This document shows positions 27,447 through 39,589 of a DNA stretch of 64,000 bases, in pieces; position 1 is the first letter of the stretch; each line of letters begins with the position of its first letter. The position numbers and the translations under genes are program-made. The notes under the pieces are model-generated. The model saw only the letters and a list, made by a program, of their open reading frames with translations, was not told the origin of the DNA and made no database searches. Origin of the DNA: Elusimicrobia bacterium HGW-Elusimicrobia-3 (GTDB lineage Bacteria > Elusimicrobiota > Elusimicrobia > Elusimicrobiales > UBA9959); the NCBI GenBank assembly GCA_002840355.1, contig PHAL01000005.1:1-64000 (forward strand), read 5' to 3'.

Positions 27447-27830
27447 AGACCGCGGACTGTACCCCGAATTCTGTCCAGCGCCTTGCGGCGCCTGGAGGAC
27501 CATTTATCTATTGCGGCCCACTCTGCGCTGCCCCCCGGAGGGGGCGGACGGGCAGTCCATCGCGCAACTTTGGCCTTGCTTCAGGAGGGGCTTGCATTGC
27601 CGCACGCATCTCTGCGTACGCGGTGCGCTCTTACCGCACCTTTTCACCCTTACCCTTGCGGGCGGTATGTTCTCTGTGGCGCTATCCGTCGACGGGGGAT
27701 ATAGCCCCCGCCTCCCGGCCTATGCTCCGCTCATATAATGCTGCGAAGTTTGAACCGGCACCCTGCCCTGTGAAGTTCGGAAGTTCCTCCCCTCCCTTGC
27801 GGGAAGAGCGGCCCTCCGTCCGCGGTCTAA
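27447..27830 (-). ncRNA. rnpB: RNase P RNA, bacterial class A
   Basis: Minus strand GAGGAACTTCCGAACTTCACAGGGCAGGGTGCC, GGTAAGGGTGAAAAGGTGCGGTAAGAGCGCACCGC, ACAGAATTCGGGGTACAG; closing stem AGACCGCGGAC...GTCCGCGGTCT. Confidence 0.95.
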
Positions 27831-27847
27831 ATTCTTTATGGCTGTGT

Positions 27848-28600
27848 TCAGCCCTGGCCGAAAAGCGTCTTTTCGCGATACAGCAGCCGGCGGCAGTCCG
27901 GGCAGTACGTGAGCGTGTCGGGCTTCTTCACGTCCACGGCCTTCTGCGGCGTGACCGCCATGTGGCAGCCCCCGCAGGACAGCTTGCCCGTGGCCGGCTC
28001 CTCGTGCACGGCCACCACGGCCAGGCCGGCGCGGTTGGCGCGCACCGCCTCGTAGCGCTCCACCAGCTCCGGGGTTATCGCGGCGGCGGCGGCGGCGCGC
28101 ACGCCCTCGGCGGCGGCCAGCTCGGCGGCCACGGCCACGGCCGCGGCCTGCAGCGCGGCCACCTCGGCGTTCTTGGCCTCTTCCACTTTCTTCACCTCGG
28201 CCTGCAGCGCCTTGTCCTGCCCGGAGGCCCGGTCTATCTCGTCGAGCAGCGTCAGCACGCCGGTCTCCAGCTCGTCCTTGGCCGCCTTGTCGGTCTCGAT
28301 CTCGGCGAGCAGCGCCTTGAAAGCGCTGTTGTCTTTTACCTGGTTGAGCTGCAGCTGGTGCTTGCGTATGCCTTCCTCGGCCTCGGCTATCCTGAGCTCC
28401 AGGTCCTTCTTGCGCGACTGCAGCGCCAGGTAAGCCTCCCGCGCGCCCAGCATCTCGGCCTTCTTGCCGGCGAAGGCGGCCTCCGCGGCCTTGACCTTGC
28501 GCGGTATGTCGGCCGCCCGGGCCCGCAGGGCGTCCAGGGCCGTGTCGCGTTTCTGTAGTTCGACCAGCGCCCTGGCCTCCACGGTATGTATAGTTTCCAT
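27848..28600 (-). CDS. Coiled-coil zinc-ribbon protein (C4-type, CT398/HP0958-like)
   Basis: Long coiled coil then CGGCHMAVTPQKAVDVKKPDTLTYCPDCRRLLY. Confidence 0.85.
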   Translation of the reverse strand: METIHTVEARALVELQKRDTALDALRARAADIPRKVKAAEAAFAGKKAEMLGAREAYLALQSRKKDLELRIAEAEEGIRKHQLQLNQVKDNSAFKALLAEIETDKAAKDELETGVLTLLDEIDRASGQDKALQAEVKKVEEAKNAEVAALQAAAVAVAAELAAAEGVRAAAAAAITPELVERYEAVRANRAGLAVVAVHEEPATGKLSCGGCHMAVTPQKAVDVKKPDTLTYCPDCRRLLYREKTLFGQG

Positions 28601-28616
28601 TGTCCCCCCGGCCGGC

Positions 28617-29486
28617 CTAAGGCCGCGCCGCTCCCTTCAGGTTCTTAAAGATCGCCATCGCCGCCCGGCTGCGGTTGAGCGTGTACAGGTGCAGCCCCGG
28701 CGCGCCGCCCTTCAGCAGCCCCTCGGCCTGCCGCGAGGCGTAGTCCACGCTGAACTTGAACATGCCGTCCTTGTCTCCCTCCCAGCGCTCTATGCCCGCC
28801 CTGAGCGGCTCCGGGATGGTTACCTTCATCATCTGGGTGAAGTTCTGCATCTGCCGGTAGCCGGTCAGCGGCATCAGGCCCGGCAGCACCGGCAGGTTTA
28901 TGCCGGCCGCGGCCGCCCGGTCCAGAAAGCGGAAGTAAAAATCGTTGTCGAAGAACAGCTGCGTTATCAGGTAGCCGGCGCCGGCGTCGGCCTTTTCCTT
29001 CAGCCGGGCGATGTCGGCCTCCGGCGAGGGAGACTCCGGGTGCTTCTCCGGGTAACAGGCGCCGCCCACGTCGAAGCCGCCGTCTTTCACCAGGTCCGTC
29101 GTCAACTGCGACGCGTAGCTGTAGTCCCGGCGCAGCGCGCCCGCGGCCACGTTCTGCGGGTCGCCGCGCAGCGCCAGCACGTTGACGATATCCATCTTTT
29201 TCAGGCCCGAGCAGATCTCGGCTATCTCGGCGCGCGTGTGGGCCAGGCAGGTCAGGTGGGCCACCACCTCCAGGCCGAACTGCGACTTCAGCACGCCGCA
29301 CAGCGCCACGGTGCGGTACGGCATGACGCCGCTGGAGGAATTGGTGACCGAAACGAAATCCGGCGACAGGGCCTTGAGTTCCAGCGCCGTGTTAAAGAGC
29401 TTGGCCGTGTCCTCCGCCGTCTTGGGCGGATAGAACTCGAAGGAATAGACCTTCTCGCCGGTCTTGAGCCTCTCGGTGACCTTCAT
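28617..29486 (-). CDS. metF: Methylenetetrahydrofolate reductase
   Basis: VYSFEFYPPKTAEDTAKLF; HLTCLAHTRAEI; ALRGDPQ; ITQLFFDNDFYFRF. Confidence 0.93.
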   Translation of the reverse strand: MKVTERLKTGEKVYSFEFYPPKTAEDTAKLFNTALELKALSPDFVSVTNSSSGVMPYRTVALCGVLKSQFGLEVVAHLTCLAHTRAEIAEICSGLKKMDIVNVLALRGDPQNVAAGALRRDYSYASQLTTDLVKDGGFDVGGACYPEKHPESPSPEADIARLKEKADAGAGYLITQLFFDNDFYFRFLDRAAAAGINLPVLPGLMPLTGYRQMQNFTQMMKVTIPEPLRAGIERWEGDKDGMFKFSVDYASRQAEGLLKGGAPGLHLYTLNRSRAAMAIFKNLKGAARP

Positions 29487-30484
29487 CAGCGCGGAAAGCC
29501 CATCCTCGATGGCGGCCAGTAAGTGAACCAGGCCTTGCCCTTTATCAGGCCCTCGGGCACCGCGCCCCAGTAGCGCGAGTCGCAGGAGCGGTCGCGGTTG
29601 TCGCCCATCACCAGGTACTGCCCCTCGGGGACCGTCACCGGCCCGAAATTATCGCGGATGTATTCGGAGAACATCTTGCCCAGCATACGGTTCTCCCAGA
29701 AAACCTGGTAGTCTCCGGGGGAGACCTTATCGGAGGCGCGCGGGTAGCGGGCCTTGTCGAGGTACTGCGTGTAGGGCTCGTCCTCCACCAGCTCCCCGTT
29801 GACGAACAGCCGGCCCTCTACCACCTGCACCCGGTCGCCGGGCATGCCGACCACGCGCTTGATGAAGTCCTTGCCGTACTGGCTGCCGCCGCACTGGTAC
29901 TCGGACGGGTCGGAGGACGGGAACTGGAAGACCACGATGTCGCCCCGTTTGACCTTCCTGAATTTCAGCAGCTTCGTCCTGGTGTAGGGAATGCGGAAGC
30001 CGTAGATGAACTTGTTGACGAACAGGTGGTCGCCGATGAGGAAGGTCTTCTCCATCGAGCCGGAAGGGATCTTGAAGGCCTGGATGAACAGGTACATGAC
30101 CACGCTGGCCAGCAGCACGGCGGAGAACACCGTCTCCGACCATTCCATGTCCTCCTTCATCGAAACGTTCAGGCCGTCCTTCACGGCGGCCTTGCGCGCC
30201 GAGCCGCGCCACCACGCGTAGGCGGCCCCGGCGGCGGCGGCCAGCAGGCCGTAGGTCAGCTGGCGCCCGCTGAAGAGCATGGAGGTCACCACGTCGCCGC
30301 GGCGGTTGTCGAGGCTCACGGACAGCAGCACCGCGACCACGAAAGAGACCAGCGCGGCGAAGACCGCGTGCCAGGCGCGCGTGAACCGCGTGCTGGCCCC
30401 GAACCTGCCCTTCTCCTTGAAGTGATGCGACAGGAACAAGTGCGCGCCCATCAGCACGCCTATCCAGAATAATTTCTCTTCCAT
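29486..30484 (-). CDS. lepB: Signal peptidase I
   Basis: IPSGSMEKTFLIGDHLFVNKF; FIKRVVGMPGDRV; MGDNRDRSCDSRYWG. Confidence 0.94.
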   Translation of the reverse strand: MEEKLFWIGVLMGAHLFLSHHFKEKGRFGASTRFTRAWHAVFAALVSFVVAVLLSVSLDNRRGDVVTSMLFSGRQLTYGLLAAAAGAAYAWWRGSARKAAVKDGLNVSMKEDMEWSETVFSAVLLASVVMYLFIQAFKIPSGSMEKTFLIGDHLFVNKFIYGFRIPYTRTKLLKFRKVKRGDIVVFQFPSSDPSEYQCGGSQYGKDFIKRVVGMPGDRVQVVEGRLFVNGELVEDEPYTQYLDKARYPRASDKVSPGDYQVFWENRMLGKMFSEYIRDNFGPVTVPEGQYLVMGDNRDRSCDSRYWGAVPEGLIKGKAWFTYWPPSRMGFPR

Positions 30485-30496
30485 CGTTGCGGTCCT

Positions 30497-32305
<1,809 letters not shown>

Positions 32306-32328
32306 GTTGTCTTAATGTCCGGGCCGCG

Positions 32329-34056
32329 CTATTTAACCTCTTCTTCTATCAGGCGGCGTATCTCGTCGGAAGTGGGCAGGCTGAGCGCGCGCTGCGCCAG
32401 GCCCGAGAACTTCTCGAAATTCATCGAGCGCACCGAATGCTTGGAGCGCAGGTACATCTTGGCGGGCACGCTGAGGATGTCCACCCCCAGCCCCACCAGC
32501 AGCGGGATCGCGTACGGGTCCGAGGCCATCTCGCCGCAGACGCTGACCGGCTTGCCCTTCTTGTGCGCGGTCTGCACCACCAGGTTGATAAGGCGCAGCA
32601 CGGCGGGGTGGAACGGCTCGTAGAGCTCGGAGACGTACTGGTTGATGCGGTCCACGGCCAGCGTATACTGCACCAGGTCGTTGGTGCCGATGGAGACGAA
32701 GTCTATCTCCGGCAGCAGCGAGTCCAGGATGATCGCGGCGGCGGGGATCTCCACCATCACGCCGAACTCGGGGTGGGACTTCACCGGGAAGCCTTCCTCC
32801 GAGAGCTCGGTCTTGACGTCGGCGGCGATCTTCTTGACCGTCAGCAGCTCGTCGAGCGAGCTCAGCATCGGGATCATGATCTTGATGTTGCCCTCGGTGT
32901 TGGCCTTGTAGATGGCGCGCAGCTGCGTCTTGAGCAGCTCCGGGTACTTGATGAACAGGCGGATACCGCGGAAGCCCATGAACGGGTTGCGCTCGTCCTT
33001 GAGGCCCTTGATGCCGAGCTCGGTGGCCCGGTCGCCGCCTATGTCGGCGGTGCGGATCGTCAGCGGGATGCCGGGCGCGGCCTTCACCACGGAGGCGTAG
33101 GCCTTCAGCTGCTCCTCCTCCGTCGGGACGGCGGCGCGGTTCATATACAGGAACTCGGTGCGGTACAGGCCCACGCCCTCGGTCTTCACGGCCGTCAGCT
33201 CGGGCGCGTCCTCGGCGGAGTCCAGGTTGCACATCAGGTGGATCTTGTGGCCGTCGCGCGTGGTGGCAGGCAGGCCCTTGAGGCGGTGGAAGAAATGCTC
33301 CTGCTTCTGCAGCTCCTCCTTGCGGGCCTTGTACTTCTCTATGATCTCGGGCGAGGGCGAGATGATGACCATGCCCTGCTCGCCGTCCACCACCAGCGTG
33401 TCGCCGCTCTGGATCTGGCGGCTGATGTCGGAGAGGCCCACCACGGCCGGGATGCCCATGCTCTGGGCGAAAATGGCGGTATGGCTGGACTTGGAGCCCA
33501 GGTCCATGCAGAAGCCCAGCACCTTGTTGCTCTCGCGGATATGCAGCGTGTCCGAGGGGTACAGGTTGTGCGCGACGATGATCACCGGCTCCTTGAGGTC
33601 CTTGAGCGACACCTTCTCGGAGTTCACCAGGTTGGAGATGATCTTTTTGCCCACGTCGAAGACGTCGTGCTTGCGTTCGTGGAAGAACTCGTCGTCTATC
33701 TTCTCGAACTGCTCTTCCGCCTTGTCGAGGATCTCCGACAGCGCGAACTCGGCGTTCATGCCCCTGGCCACGATGAGCTTGGGCACGTCCTTGGTGATCA
33801 TCGGGTCCTGCAGTATCAGGTGGTGCGCGTCTATCAGCTTGGCGTGGTTCTTGCCCAGCACGGTGAGGATCTTGGAGCGGATCGCGTCGAGGTCCAGCTT
33901 GGTCTTCTCCAGCGCGTCCTTGAACCGCTTGACCTCCGCCTTGATCTTCTCGGGCGGGATCTCTTTCTGCTCTATAAGGATATTCTCTTCCTTAACGATA
34001 TGCGCCTTGCCTATGGCGATGCCCAGGCTGGCCGGGACTCCTTTTTTTATCAGCAT
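32329..34056 (-). CDS. ptsI: Phosphoenolpyruvate-protein phosphotransferase (EI)
   Basis: GGKSSHTAIFA-type active site (DLGSKSSHTAIFAQSMGIPAVVG); EVPAAAIILD; SIGTNDLVQYTLAVDR; VCGEMASDP. Confidence 0.95.
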   Translation of the reverse strand: MLIKKGVPASLGIAIGKAHIVKEENILIEQKEIPPEKIKAEVKRFKDALEKTKLDLDAIRSKILTVLGKNHAKLIDAHHLILQDPMITKDVPKLIVARGMNAEFALSEILDKAEEQFEKIDDEFFHERKHDVFDVGKKIISNLVNSEKVSLKDLKEPVIIVAHNLYPSDTLHIRESNKVLGFCMDLGSKSSHTAIFAQSMGIPAVVGLSDISRQIQSGDTLVVDGEQGMVIISPSPEIIEKYKARKEELQKQEHFFHRLKGLPATTRDGHKIHLMCNLDSAEDAPELTAVKTEGVGLYRTEFLYMNRAAVPTEEEQLKAYASVVKAAPGIPLTIRTADIGGDRATELGIKGLKDERNPFMGFRGIRLFIKYPELLKTQLRAIYKANTEGNIKIMIPMLSSLDELLTVKKIAADVKTELSEEGFPVKSHPEFGVMVEIPAAAIILDSLLPEIDFVSIGTNDLVQYTLAVDRINQYVSELYEPFHPAVLRLINLVVQTAHKKGKPVSVCGEMASDPYAIPLLVGLGVDILSVPAKMYLRSKHSVRSMNFEKFSGLAQRALSLPTSDEIRRLIEEEVK

Positions 34057-34068
34057 ATATCCCTTGTG

Positions 34069-34335
34069 CTAATCCTCGTCGAATTTGCGCGCGAACAGGT
34101 CCACGATGGCCTCCACCGCCTCGGCCTCGTCCTTGCCGCGGGCCGTGATCTCGATGATCGTGCCCCTGCCGGCGGCCAGCGTCATGATGCCCATGATGCT
34201 CTTGGCGTTCACTTCCATCCCGTCCTTGACCAGCTTGATGTCGCAGGAGAACCTGGAAGAGGTGTTGGCTATCATGCCCGCCGGGCGCGCGTGTATGCCC
34301 AGCTCGTTAACTATCGTGATGTCTTTTTTTATCAT
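34069..34335 (-). CDS. ptsH: HPr phosphocarrier protein
   Basis: ELGIHARPAG (His site) and AKSIMGIMTLAA (regulatory Ser site). Confidence 0.95.
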   Translation of the reverse strand: MIKKDITIVNELGIHARPAGMIANTSSRFSCDIKLVKDGMEVNAKSIMGIMTLAAGRGTIIEITARGKDEAEAVEAIVDLFARKFDED

Positions 34336-35168
34336 AGGTAAAGTTTGAACGGTTCCAGCCCCAGTACGCTGAAGGCCAGCAGGGAGGCGCCCAGCACCAG
34401 CCCCGCGGCGAAAAACACCGACTTGCCCAGGGCCCGCGTCACCCGGTGCAGCGCCAGCACGCCCAGCGGCAGGCCGATCTTCAGGGCCAGAACGGAGGGA
34501 GAGCAGGAGCCGCAGTTCATGGCGGCCAGCAGGCCCACGGCCAGCAGCGCTATCGCCAGCGACATCGAGAAGCCCGCCGTGCTCAGCAGCCGTATCATCC
34601 GCGTCCAGTTCGAGCAGCCGAGGCCGCAGGAGGCCTGGCCGCCGCAGTCGTACCCGGTCTTAAGGCCGCGCCAGCGCCAGTACACCGCGAAAGCCGAGTA
34701 GAAGATTATTCCCGCCAGCGGGCCGGCCAGCAGCAGCCAGACGGGGGCCGGCGTGTCCAGCCCGGTGAACAGCCAGCCCAGGAAGCCGCCGGCGCTCCAG
34801 ACCAGCAGGCAGATCTGCGCGGTCATCGGCTTCAGGCGCCCCCAGAAGATCCGGTCGCCTATGGAGGCGAAACTGGTGGCCAGGGCCTGCTTCACCCCCG
34901 GCATGTTCTTCAGCGCGGCGGCGGGGTCGGGGGCGGCGGCCGCCGTCTCCTCGATGCGCGCCACGTTGCCCAGCACGAACGAGGCCATGTACGGCTGCGT
35001 GTTTATGATCTGCAGGTGTCGCAGCAGGGCGGCCCGGTACCGCTCCTTATCCGGGTAGATCTTCTCCAGCGCGGGCTGCAGGCAAAAGGCGAAGCCCAGG
35101 TTCTGGAACCTCTCGTAGTTCCAACCCGCCTGAATGAAGAACGACCGCAGGAACATCTTCAAGAACAT
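34332..35168 (-). CDS. PTS mannose/fructose/sorbose-family IID component
   Basis: FFIQAGWNYERFQNLGFAFCLQPALEKIY; context. Confidence 0.85.
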   Translation of the reverse strand: MFLKMFLRSFFIQAGWNYERFQNLGFAFCLQPALEKIYPDKERYRAALLRHLQIINTQPYMASFVLGNVARIEETAAAAPDPAAALKNMPGVKQALATSFASIGDRIFWGRLKPMTAQICLLVWSAGGFLGWLFTGLDTPAPVWLLLAGPLAGIIFYSAFAVYWRWRGLKTGYDCGGQASCGLGCSNWTRMIRLLSTAGFSMSLAIALLAVGLLAAMNCGSCSPSVLALKIGLPLGVLALHRVTRALGKSVFFAAGLVLGASLLAFSVLGLEPFKLYL

Positions 35169-35169
35169 G

Positions 35170-35784
35170 TCAGCCCTTTTTGTAGATCTGCGTCCTGAAC
35201 CTGAAATACAGCCCGCTGAGGCCCAGCCAGGGCATCAGCGAATAAGCGAAATCCGTGCCGGGGTACAGCCGCGCCAGCCCGGGCAGCAGCGCCAGCAGGG
35301 CGGCCATGCCGGCCCAGGCCGCCGCGTAGGCGGCCAGCGCCGCGTTCTCGATCAGCATGGCCCTGGCCAGCCAGCGCCGCAGCGCCAGCGTGCCGGCCGC
35401 GGCCTGCGCCTCCACTACGGGGTTCCAGGCGGAGCGCGCGGCGCGCAGCCGGGACTCCACCGGGGAATAGGCCGCGCCGGCGAGCACGCCCAGGAAAAAG
35501 GACAGGGACGGGGCGAGGCCGCCGTAGGCGTGGGCCAGCACCGCGGCGGCGGCCGCGGCCGCGCCGTTGGGCGGCACCACGCCGCCTACCGGGATGAAAT
35601 CTATATAGATCAGCTCTATCAGTATGCCCAGCCGCGCGCCTTCCAGCGGGCAGCCGTTGAGCCAGCCCAGCACCGGGCCCACCAGGGCGGGGCGCGAGAG
35701 CAGGAACTGCCCCGCCTGCACGGTGTCGAGGCCCAGCAGGCCGGCCAGGACGGAGGAGAGCAGGGCTTTGGCGGCGGCGATCAC
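35170..35784 (-). CDS. PTS mannose-family IIC component (short)
   Basis: Hydrophobic, 204 aa; LIELIYIDFIPVGGVVPPNGAAAAAAA. Confidence 0.8.
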   Translation of the reverse strand: MIAAAKALLSSVLAGLLGLDTVQAGQFLLSRPALVGPVLGWLNGCPLEGARLGILIELIYIDFIPVGGVVPPNGAAAAAAAVLAHAYGGLAPSLSFFLGVLAGAAYSPVESRLRAARSAWNPVVEAQAAAGTLALRRWLARAMLIENAALAAYAAAWAGMAALLALLPGLARLYPGTDFAYSLMPWLGLSGLYFRFRTQIYKKG

Positions 35785-37769
35785 AGCGGGCGCACCTCCA
35801 CCGAGAATTCCAGGGCGGCCCCGGCTTCCAGCCGGCGCTTGAGGTTGGGCAGCAGCACCGAGCCCTGGTAGGTTTTTTCAGCGCCAGCTTCGGAGCGGGA
35901 GATCGTTTCGAGCGGCATGACCCACAGGTCCAGCGGCTCGGAGAAGCGCAGGGCCACGCCGCCGTAGACCGGATCGGGGAAGGAGACTTCCTCCACGCCG
36001 AGGCGCTCGCCGGGCGGGCAATGCTTCTTTTCCGAGAAGGCCAGCGCCAGCTCGGGGCCGAACCACAGGTCGGAGGCGGAGCGGCCGGTATTGGTCACCC
36101 GGTACGAGGCGCGCCAGGAGCCGTCGTGGCGCAGCAGCACATCCTTCTCTACCCGGAAAGGGTGGCCGGCGCCGTCCGTCCAGGCGTGGCCGTCGCGGCT
36201 CAGCCTGACGCGCAGGCCCTCGGGGTCCTCGGCGTGGCTGGCGGCGTATTCGCCCAGCACGAAGTCGCCCAGCTCGCCGTAGGTGGAGCGCTCGAAAGAC
36301 CCGGGGGTGGTGTCGCCGCGCAGGAAATGGTCGAGCAGGCACATGCGCGGGTGCCAGTCGTAGACCAGGTCCCGCTTGAGCGCCTCCTCGGCGGCGCGCC
36401 GGGCCTCGCCGGAGATGCCGCGGGCCTCGCCCTCGTGGTAGGCCTCGGGGTGGCGCCAGACGACGGAGCCGAAATTCACGCCGCGCGGCTTGTAGTCCCA
36501 CTCCCACAGCCCCCCGCCCTTGGCGGGAGAGAAATAAAAATTGGCGTTCTCGCCCTCGGCCAGCAGCTCGGGGCGGCCGTCGGCGTCCCAGTCCTCGCGG
36601 GCCACCTCGAAGCGCGGCGTACCGGAGCGCGCCGGCAGGGCGGCCTCGGCCTCGAGCGCGTTCTTGTAGACGGCCATGCGGATATGCGGCAGGTACACCC
36701 CGCCGAACACGCCGTGCCAGTAGCCGCAGTTGCACTGCGCCTTGTACAGCGCCGCGCGGCCGTGGCTGGTGCCGGAGGCGGCCACCTTGCGGCTGGCGCG
36801 CAGCATGCGGCGGTAGAGCCGGTTGGCTTCGGGATACTTGGAGAAGAAATTGCGGAAGTAGCCGCCGCGCAGGAACTGCCGGAAGTCCTCGGGGGAGTCC
36901 TCCCAGAGGCCGGACAGCCGGCGGGACTTGGCGGGCGGCAGCGCCCACTGCGCCAGCTCGTGGTAGGAGGTGGTGGGCAGGTAGGCCAGGCCCTTCGAGG
37001 GACCCGAGAGGCAGTCGGAGAAGCGGGCCGTCTGCAGCCAAGAGGAGTTCTCTTCCAGCAGCGTGAACATGCGGTCCAGCCAGCCCTTGCCGTAGACGTG
37101 CCCGTGGGTGCCGGGCCACATGCCGAATTTTTCCCCGTCGTCGGCCATCACCAGCACGGCGTCCTGCCCCTCGAAGCCCTTCAGGTACTCTATGACCTTG
37201 TGGGGCTCGGCGTAAGGCATCAGGTAGCGCAGGCGGTGGTTGATAGGAAAGACGTCGAGGTGGCGGCCGGCGTACTCGGTGGTGTAGCGGCCGGTCAGCG
37301 CGGCCTCGTCGAAGCCGGCGGAGAAAAAATGAATGTCGTCGAGCGCGGTATAGCCCACGCCCAGGCCGGCCAGCGACCCGGCCAGCTCCGGCTCCCAGAC
37401 GCGCTCGGCCAGCCACAGCCCGGCGGGGTCCGCGCCGAAGCGCCGGCGCACGTAGTCGCGCATCATGTTCACCTGGCCGCGGCGGTCCTCCTCGGGCAGC
37501 AGCGCGAGGATGGGCTCGTAATAGCCGCCGGAGAGGATCTCCAGCCGGCCCGCCTTCACGAGCGCCGCCAGCCTGTCGAGGTAATCGGGGTGTTCGCGCT
37601 CCAGCCAGTCGTAGAGGATGCCCGAGAAATGGGCCGCCACGCGCACGCCGGGATGCCGCTCGAGCACTTCGAAGAACGGCGCGTAGGCGAGGCGGTAAGC
37701 CTCCTCGAGCACGCTGTCGAAGTTGCCCACCGGCTGGTGGTTGTGTATGGCGAGTACCAGTTTAACCAT
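35781..37769 (-). CDS. Glycoside hydrolase family 57 protein with C-terminal DUF1926-like domain
   Basis: LAIHNHQPVGNFD; AERVWEPELAGSLAGLGVGYTALDD; DDGEKFGMWPGTHGHVYG. Confidence 0.9.
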   Translation of the reverse strand: MVKLVLAIHNHQPVGNFDSVLEEAYRLAYAPFFEVLERHPGVRVAAHFSGILYDWLEREHPDYLDRLAALVKAGRLEILSGGYYEPILALLPEEDRRGQVNMMRDYVRRRFGADPAGLWLAERVWEPELAGSLAGLGVGYTALDDIHFFSAGFDEAALTGRYTTEYAGRHLDVFPINHRLRYLMPYAEPHKVIEYLKGFEGQDAVLVMADDGEKFGMWPGTHGHVYGKGWLDRMFTLLEENSSWLQTARFSDCLSGPSKGLAYLPTTSYHELAQWALPPAKSRRLSGLWEDSPEDFRQFLRGGYFRNFFSKYPEANRLYRRMLRASRKVAASGTSHGRAALYKAQCNCGYWHGVFGGVYLPHIRMAVYKNALEAEAALPARSGTPRFEVAREDWDADGRPELLAEGENANFYFSPAKGGGLWEWDYKPRGVNFGSVVWRHPEAYHEGEARGISGEARRAAEEALKRDLVYDWHPRMCLLDHFLRGDTTPGSFERSTYGELGDFVLGEYAASHAEDPEGLRVRLSRDGHAWTDGAGHPFRVEKDVLLRHDGSWRASYRVTNTGRSASDLWFGPELALAFSEKKHCPPGERLGVEEVSFPDPVYGGVALRFSEPLDLWVMPLETISRSEAGAEKTYQGSVLLPNLKRRLEAGAALEFSVEVRPL

Positions 37770-37783
37770 TTAAATCTTGCGGG

Positions 37784-38260
37784 CTACGCTATGGCCTCCA
37801 TCAGGTCCAGCGGGCTGTCCGACGGCACGCCGCGGCCCTCTATCTTGATGCCGGAGGCGGACAGCGCCTTCAGCGCGGCGCAGTCCTCGTCGTTGAGGAA
37901 GATGGCCTTGCCGATGGAGAGGTTCTTGCCGGCGGAATAATGCATGCCGCCGATATTCAGCGACGGGATGGGCAGGCCCTTGCCGGACAGGGCGAGCGCC
38001 TCGGCCAGGCCGGGCAGCAGCAGCAGCACCTTGCGCGGGGACTTGGCCGCCTCGGGCAGGTAGGCGGAGGCCTCGGCCACCGTCATGATCTTCAGGTCCA
38101 CGCCCTCGGGCGTGGCGAAGCGCATGATGGCCCGGCGCATCTCGTCGCCGGAGATCTCGTCCGACACCACGGCCAGTTCCTCGGCCTTCAGGTGCGGGAC
38201 CCAGCCCTCCACCACCTGGCCGTGCACCAGCCTGTCGTCAACCCTGTAAAGAATTATCAT
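37784..38260 (-). CDS. PTS mannose-family IIB component
   Basis: YRVDDRLVHGQVVEGWVPHL active-site His. Confidence 0.92.
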   Translation of the reverse strand: MIILYRVDDRLVHGQVVEGWVPHLKAEELAVVSDEISGDEMRRAIMRFATPEGVDLKIMTVAEASAYLPEAAKSPRKVLLLLPGLAEALALSGKGLPIPSLNIGGMHYSAGKNLSIGKAIFLNDEDCAALKALSASGIKIEGRGVPSDSPLDLMEAIA

Positions 38261-38270
38261 CGGCCGGTCC

Positions 38271-38678
38271 TCATTTCTTCATCAGCAGGCTCTTGACCTC
38301 GCAGATGGCCTTGCGGCCGTCGTCCACGATCTTGGTCTGCAGCCTGTCGAAATCCAGCGACCCCCTGTAGGCGAAGGCGGAGGTCATCATGTTTATGTTC
38401 ACGCCGCAGATCACGGCGCTCTTATCTATGTCCTTGGCCAGCGGCAGCACCACGTTCATCGGCGTGCCGCCGGGCATGTCTATCAGGAAGACCAGCCCGT
38501 CCTCGGACCGCATCTCCTCGATGGCGGCGGCGACGGCCTCCTTGACGCGCTCAAGCGTCATGCGCGGCGAAATGGAGACGTTCTTGAGCCCCGCGTTCTG
38601 GGCGCCCACTATGCCCTCGGCGGCCTCTATCAGGTAGGCCCCGAACTCGCCGTGAGTGATAACGATAATATTGATCAT
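38271..38678 (-). CDS. PTS mannose-family IIA component
   Basis: IIVITHGEFGAYLIEAAEGIVG; DMPGGTPMN. Confidence 0.92.
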   Translation of the reverse strand: MINIIVITHGEFGAYLIEAAEGIVGAQNAGLKNVSISPRMTLERVKEAVAAAIEEMRSEDGLVFLIDMPGGTPMNVVLPLAKDIDKSAVICGVNINMMTSAFAYRGSLDFDRLQTKIVDDGRKAICEVKSLLMKK

Positions 38679-38691
38679 AGAACCCCGGACC

Positions 38692-39552
38692 CTATTTGCG
38701 GATATCCCTGTGGTATTCTGAAACCGAGAAGCCGCCGGCGGCCAGGCCCCGGGCCAGCTCGCCGGCGATGTAGACGCTGCGGTGCCTGCCGCCGGTGCAG
38801 CCGATGCCGATGGTCAGGTAGGACTTGCCCTCTTTGATATAGAGCGGCAGCAGCGTCTTGATCTGCTCCGTGTAAGTCTTCAGGAAGGCCTTGAAGCCGG
38901 GCTGGCGGCGCAGGTAGGCGCCGACGGGGGCGTCCTGGCCGGTCTTCTTGCGCAGGGCGGCCACGTAATACGGGTTGGGCAGGAAGCGCACGTCCATCAC
39001 GATGTCGGCGTCGAGCGGGATGCCGTACTTGTAGCCGAAGGAGATGACGGACAGCTTCATCTCGGCGGTCCGCCGCAGCTCCAGCGCGGCCGATAGCATC
39101 TCCTTGAGCTCGCCCAGCGTCAGCTTGCTGGTGTCGATCACCTTGTTGGCGCGGGACTTGAGGTCCCAGAGCATGCGCCGCTCTTCTTTGACCGCGGCGG
39201 CGATGTTCTTGCCGAGCGGGTGGCGGTGGCGCGTCTCGGAGAAGCGCTGCATCAGCACCTCGTCGGAGGCGTCGAGGAAGATGATCTTGTAGTCCAGGCC
39301 CAGTTTGCCCAGGTTGTCGAGCGTGAGGATGAAATCCTTGAAGAAGCGCCCCTCGCGGATGTCGATGCCGAGGGCCACGTTCCTGAGGTAGCGGCGGTCG
39401 CCGACGAGGCCGGCGAACTGAGGGATCAGCGCTATCGGCAAATTGTCGATGCAGTAGAAACCGAGGTCCTCGAAGGATTTCAGGGCCTGGCTCTTGCCGG
39501 CGCCGGACATGCCGGTAATGATGAAGATCCTGCCCTTGTTTTTATGGGTCAT
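38692..39552 (-). CDS. rapZ: RapZ / YvcJ-family nucleotide-binding protein
   Basis: ITGMSGAGKSQALKSFEDLGFYCIDNLP; GIGCTGGRHRSVYIA. Confidence 0.94.
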   Translation of the reverse strand: MTHKNKGRIFIITGMSGAGKSQALKSFEDLGFYCIDNLPIALIPQFAGLVGDRRYLRNVALGIDIREGRFFKDFILTLDNLGKLGLDYKIIFLDASDEVLMQRFSETRHRHPLGKNIAAAVKEERRMLWDLKSRANKVIDTSKLTLGELKEMLSAALELRRTAEMKLSVISFGYKYGIPLDADIVMDVRFLPNPYYVAALRKKTGQDAPVGAYLRRQPGFKAFLKTYTEQIKTLLPLYIKEGKSYLTIGIGCTGGRHRSVYIAGELARGLAAGGFSVSEYHRDIRK

Positions 39553-39589
39553 TGGGTCGGCGGGGCTGCTGGCAGGCGGCCGGGGCCGC

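Noticed and set aside
27403-28558. Plus-strand ORFs 27403-27738, 27483-27704 and 27623-28558
   Set aside because: Overlap RNase P RNA and the zinc-ribbon gene; not coding.
36021-37940. 639-aa plus-strand ORF
   Set aside because: Antisense to the GH57 gene.
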